DNA of 64,000 nucleotides from Amycolatopsis rubida (lineage in GTDB: Bacteria; Actinomycetota; Actinomycetes; Mycobacteriales; Pseudonocardiaceae): NCBI RefSeq assembly GCF_900115345.1, contig NZ_FOWC01000010.1, positions 62,001 to 126,000 on the forward strand. The letters are read 5' to 3'. This document shows, one piece after another, positions 61,417 to 64,000 of this stretch (position 1 is its first letter; the number at the start of each line of letters is the position of its first letter). A model generated the notes under the pieces. That model was given only the letters and a program-made list of their open reading frames with translations, ran no database searches and was not told where the DNA came from. A program made the translations under genes and the position numbers.

Positions 61417-62378
61417 ATGCGCTGGTTCGGAGGTTTCGCTGCGGCAGCCGCCCCGCCGCGCAGCCCGGTGGGGCACGCGAGGATCTGGCCCACGGTGCCG
61501 GGATGCTGGACGTGCGGCCAGTGGGCAGGGCACGAGGTGCGTGCGACGTGGTCTGGACCCCGGTTCGTCGCGGTCGTCGGCGCCTGCGGGATCGCCGCGG
61601 CCGAATTGGCTCGGCTCGCCGAGCGCGCGGCGTGCCGGACGACGTGGCGTGGCGCTGGCCGGGCAGTTACACGACGGTCGAGGTCACCCGCACCGCGACC
61701 CGGGTCTGGACCGATGTCGGCGGCGCGTGGCCGATCTACACCGCGACGGCGGACAGCGGAATTTACTGGGCGTCCAGTTCCCGCGCCCTGGCAGGGCTCG
61801 GCGGGGCGCGGCCGGACGTGGACCGGCTCGCCGCTTGCCTGCTCGCGCCATTCGTGCCGGTGCTGCTGGCCGAGCGGTCCGCGTTCGAAGGCGTCGCGCT
61901 GGTCCCGCCGGGACACCGGCTCACCGCGGACGGCGACGGGGCGCGCGTGGAGCGGGTGTGGCAGCCGCTGCCGCGGGCGGGTTCGCCTGCCGGGCGACTG
62001 CGCAGGGAGCTGGCCGCTGCGGCGAAGGTGCGTCTGGATACCGCGGCGTCGCTGACGTCGGACTTGTCCGGCGGGTTCGACTCCACCGCGCTGGCGCTGC
62101 TGGCCGCGAGCCAGGCCAGGCCGGGGCAGGACGTGACCGGGGTGACGGTGCATCCCGCCGGACGCGCCAGCGGCGGCGACCTGGACTACGCACGCCTCGC
62201 CGCGCAGCACGCGGGTCTCGCGCGCCGCCTGCTGCCGTTGACCGGCAAGCACGCCCCCTACAGCGGGCTGGGCGAGGTTCCGGCGCGGCGACGGGGCCTT
62301 CCGCCGCACGGCGCACCCGGCGCACCGACGATCACCCGCCGCGCATCCAGCTCGCTCTGGCTGCCCGGTGACTTCTGA
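61417..62378 (+). pseudogene. lasso cyclase (asparagine synthetase-like), frameshifted and truncated
   Basis: From ATG 61417 (GGGGAGG upstream) one frame reads MRWFGGFAAAAAPPRSPVGH, IWPTVPGCWTCGQWAGHEVR. From about 61630 the next frame continues VPDDVAWRWPGSYTTVEV, GIYWASSSRALAGLGGARPD and TSDLSGGFDSTALALLAAS, the ATP-pyrophosphatase SGGxDS motif. One extra G near 61629 would join them. Homology ends at GKHAPYSGLGEVP; the rest to the stop (RRASSSLWLPGDF) is unrelated. Lasso cyclases have about 600 residues, so the C-terminal half with most of the synthetase domain is gone. The locus cannot make the lasso peptide by itself. Confidence 0.85.
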
Positions 62379-62572
62379 TGCCCGCCTTGGCAATCATGGG
62401 CAAGCACTGGGCGGAGCAGGAACCGGACGGCTACGGCTGGTTCAGCGGCGACCTCGCCGACGACATGCCCACCCAGCTCATCCCGCAGGTGCAGGAGTCG
62501 CTCCCGACGCAGTGGGCGGAGCCGACGCCGGAGGTTCTGGCGCACCTGCTCGAAGCCCTGGAAAACCTGTAG
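62378..62572 (+). CDS. 64-residue hypothetical protein
   Basis: ATG 62378 overlaps the stop before it (TGATG). Sequence: MPALAIMGKHWAEQEPDGYG, FSGDLADDMPTQLIPQVQES, EVLAHLLEALENL. Acidic and helical. Could be a small acidic partner or the end of a gene whose start was lost in the deletion that truncated the cyclase. No family recognised. Confidence 0.5.
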   Translation: MPALAIMGKHWAEQEPDGYGWFSGDLADDMPTQLIPQVQESLPTQWAEPTPEVLAHLLEALENL

Positions 62573-62722
62573 CCCCCTGCGACGGCCCCAACCGGAAAGG
62601 AGGTGGAAGCCGCGCCGCGGAGCGCGGAAAGAGCTTCGCGCCGGTAGGTAGCCCGAGAAGTGGTACCCGGCACGACGGCAATCGGCTTTGCTGGATATTT
62701 CGTTCTATAGCAGGAGGATCTG

Positions 62723-62881
62723 ATGGAACCCACAGACGACGGCCTCGTTCTGGCGGTCGAGCAGTTGACCGCTGTGCGCGGCCGGATGGACGCGGTGCAC
62801 TCCGACGGCGCGCAGGATGCCGGTGGCGACGGGCACGGCAGCGGCGGCGGCGACGGGCTGAACATCCCCGAGTCGTCCTGA
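62723..62881 (+). CDS. 52-residue acidic, Gly-rich peptide (candidate RiPP precursor)
   Basis: ATG 62723 has an AGGAGG 5 bases upstream. The first half is a helical, leader-like segment (DDGLVLAVEQLTAVRGRMDA). The second half is a flexible Gly/Asp/His-rich tail (GAQDAGGDGHGSGGGDGLNI PESS). The gene for a JmjC-type oxygenase starts 5 bp after its stop. An AT-rich patch with TATAG lies upstream (62700-62710). Leader plus low-complexity core plus adjacent modifying enzyme is the RiPP pattern. Confidence 0.65.
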   Translation: MEPTDDGLVLAVEQLTAVRGRMDAVHSDGAQDAGGDGHGSGGGDGLNIPESS

Positions 62882-62886
62882 TCCGG

Positions 62887-64000
62887 ATGCCGGGGATGGA
62901 TCACGCGCTCGTCCGATCGATCGAGAAGGCGCTGGGGTGGACCGGCGCGAGCGGGCTTGGTGTCGAGTTCGCGCGGGGCAGCATGGCCGATCCTGAACTG
63001 TGTTCCCGGCTGCTGACGCCGCAAAGACTGCTGGATGTGGTCATGCGGCGTAGCCTCTCGCCCCCTCAGTTCCGGTGTTTCGAGCACGGCACCGAACTGC
63101 ACCCCGATGCCTACATCACTCGCCAGGTAACCCGACGCGGGCAGTCGCTGCCCGTAGCCGACATGGACCGGATCGGACGGTTCCTGCGCTCCGGCTGCAC
63201 GCTCGTGCTGGATGCGCTGGACGCTTTCGACCCGACGATGGAGGTCGCCTGCCGGGCGTTGCAGTGGTGGTCGCGGGAGGTGACGCAGGTCAACACCTAC
63301 CTGACCACCGCGGACGCCGCCGGGTTCTCGCTGCATTGGGACGATCACGACGTAGTGATCGTGCAACTCGCGGGCGAGAAGTACTGGGAGGTGCGCGGCA
63401 CTTCACGGCCGGTGCCGATGTACCTGGACGTCGAGCCCAACACCGAGCCCAGCGAGGACATCGTGTGGTCCGGAACCATGAAGGCGGGGGATGTCATGCA
63501 CATCCCCCGCGGCTACTGGCACCAGGCCACCCGCGCCGACCGAGGCGAGGAGGGCTACAGCCTGCACGTCACGTTCGGGTTCGTGAAGCGCACCGGGGTC
63601 GATTGGCTGACCTGGGTCGCCGACCGGAGCCGTGAGCGCGAGCTGTTCCGGCATGACCTCGATCGCTGGGGCGGAGCGGATGCTCTGGTTGGGCAGCAGG
63701 AGCGGTTGGCCGACGAGGTCCAACGGCTATTGGACGACTATCCGGTGGCCCGCTACCTGGTCGCGCGCGAACAGGAGCGGACTCCGCCCCGGCAAGTCGC
63801 GACGGCCGGCGTGTTCGGCCCGCCCACGGCGGTGCTGTGCGTCGCCGGCTTCCCGCCGCACGTCGTCCATCTCGGGGACACCGTCGAGGTGTTGGCGGGC
63901 GGGAAGAAGCTGACGTTCGCGGGCAAAGCGGAACCAGCCTTGGCGATGCTGCTGTCCGGGCATCCGGTCGATTTGGCGACCGTGAGCAAGGAGACGGGCG
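62887..64000 (+). CDS. JmjC/cupin_4-type 2-oxoglutarate oxygenase, runs off the window
   Basis: 371 codons visible from ATG 62887 (ATG 62896 also possible), no stop before 64000. Iron ligands: SLHWDDHDVVIVQLAGEKYW (H150, D152) and the distal His in MHIPRGYWHQAT (H212); Lys165 in GEKYW may bind 2-oxoglutarate. This is the signature of the ribosomal-oxygenase-like JmjC branch (PF08007; YcfD/ROX). The C-terminal part (ERLADEVQRLLDDYPVARYL; GKAEPALAMLLSGHPVDLAT) resembles the winged-helix end of that family. Members hydroxylate protein side chains (Arg or His). Immediate coupling to a short peptide gene suggests that the peptide is its substrate. Confidence 0.88.
   Translation, partial: MPGMDHALVRSIEKALGWTGASGLGVEFARGSMADPELCSRLLTPQRLLDVVMRRSLSPPQFRCFEHGTELHPDAYITRQVTRRGQSLPVADMDRIGRFLRSGCTLVLDALDAFDPTMEVACRALQWWSREVTQVNTYLTTADAAGFSLHWDDHDVVIVQLAGEKYWEVRGTSRPVPMYLDVEPNTEPSEDIVWSGTMKAGDVMHIPRGYWHQATRADRGEEGYSLHVTFGFVKRTGVDWLTWVADRSRERELFRHDLDRWGGADALVGQQERLADEVQRLLDDYPVARYLVAREQERTPPRQVATAGVFGPPTAVLCVAGFPPHVVHLGDTVEVLAGGKKLTFAGKAEPALAMLLSGHPVDLATVSKETG

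Noticed and set aside
1..64000. CRISPR arrays, tRNA/rRNA genes, complete IS elements
   Set aside because: No regularly spaced repeats, no cloverleaf-like sequence recognised, and no transposase with terminal repeats seen by eye; a tool search would be decisive.

Overview
The window is high-GC DNA (about 70% or more, third codon positions almost all G or C) with many GTG starts, leaderless genes and a mycobacterial-type SOS box. This points to an actinomycete, most likely of the Pseudonocardiaceae (Amycolatopsis-like), though nothing in the window fixes the genus. No rRNA, tRNA or CRISPR array was seen. The region looks accessory: short hypothetical genes, many helix-turn-helix/TPR regulators, remnants of peptide-natural-product (RiPP) clusters, and many truncated or frameshifted genes.

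Layout. 0-4 kb: a cupin gene, then a broken graspetide-type locus (isoaspartyl-methyltransferase homologue plus an ATP-grasp maturase without its N-terminus). 4.3-5.8 kb: a compact minus-strand operon with a primase-polymerase (prim-pol) domain protein, as on integrative elements. 6.4-14.4 kb: TPR and degenerate GGDEF remnants, a membrane/HTH protein, a Nudix hydrolase, a class II ribonucleotide reductase fragment, a divergent regulator pair around a perfect 40-bp inverted repeat, and a PP2C-like protein. 14.6-24.2 kb: hypothetical genes, a PD-(D/E)XK-like protein, a ParB-like pair, a membrane-anchored TPR protein, and a split paralogue of the 7.6-8.9 kb gene. 24.4-27 kb: imuA'-imuB mutasome genes behind a perfect SOS box. 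27-38.7 kb: a Nudix/regulator operon, a TauD-like dioxygenase, a degenerate Nudix protein, a PF04672-type methyltransferase, regulators, a GPP34-like protein and a frameshifted substrate-binding lipoprotein. 38.7-47.2 kb: envelope proteins (zinc metallopeptidase, DUF2207 protein, DUF3558-type lipoprotein operon) and a HAD protein. 47.6-54.5 kb: an intracellular trypsin-like protease with a partner, a 41-residue peptide gene, a secreted trypsin-like protease and a decayed prim-pol gene. 54.7-59.8 kb: a pseudokinase-like APH protein and two large regulators.

60-64 kb is the most interesting part. It holds an intact lasso-peptide precursor with an albusnodin-like core that is too short to stand out among long ORFs. 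A stem-loop and a frameshifted, truncated lasso cyclase follow it. Right after comes a second short acidic/Gly-rich peptide gene with its own Shine-Dalgarno, directly followed by a JmjC/cupin_4-type 2-oxoglutarate oxygenase that runs off the window end. That peptide/oxygenase pair is the best candidate for an undescribed RiPP-like system.

Several apparent frameshifts sit in short G or C runs (37,767; 42,564; near 61,630). They may be sequencing errors or real decay, and resequencing is needed to decide which.
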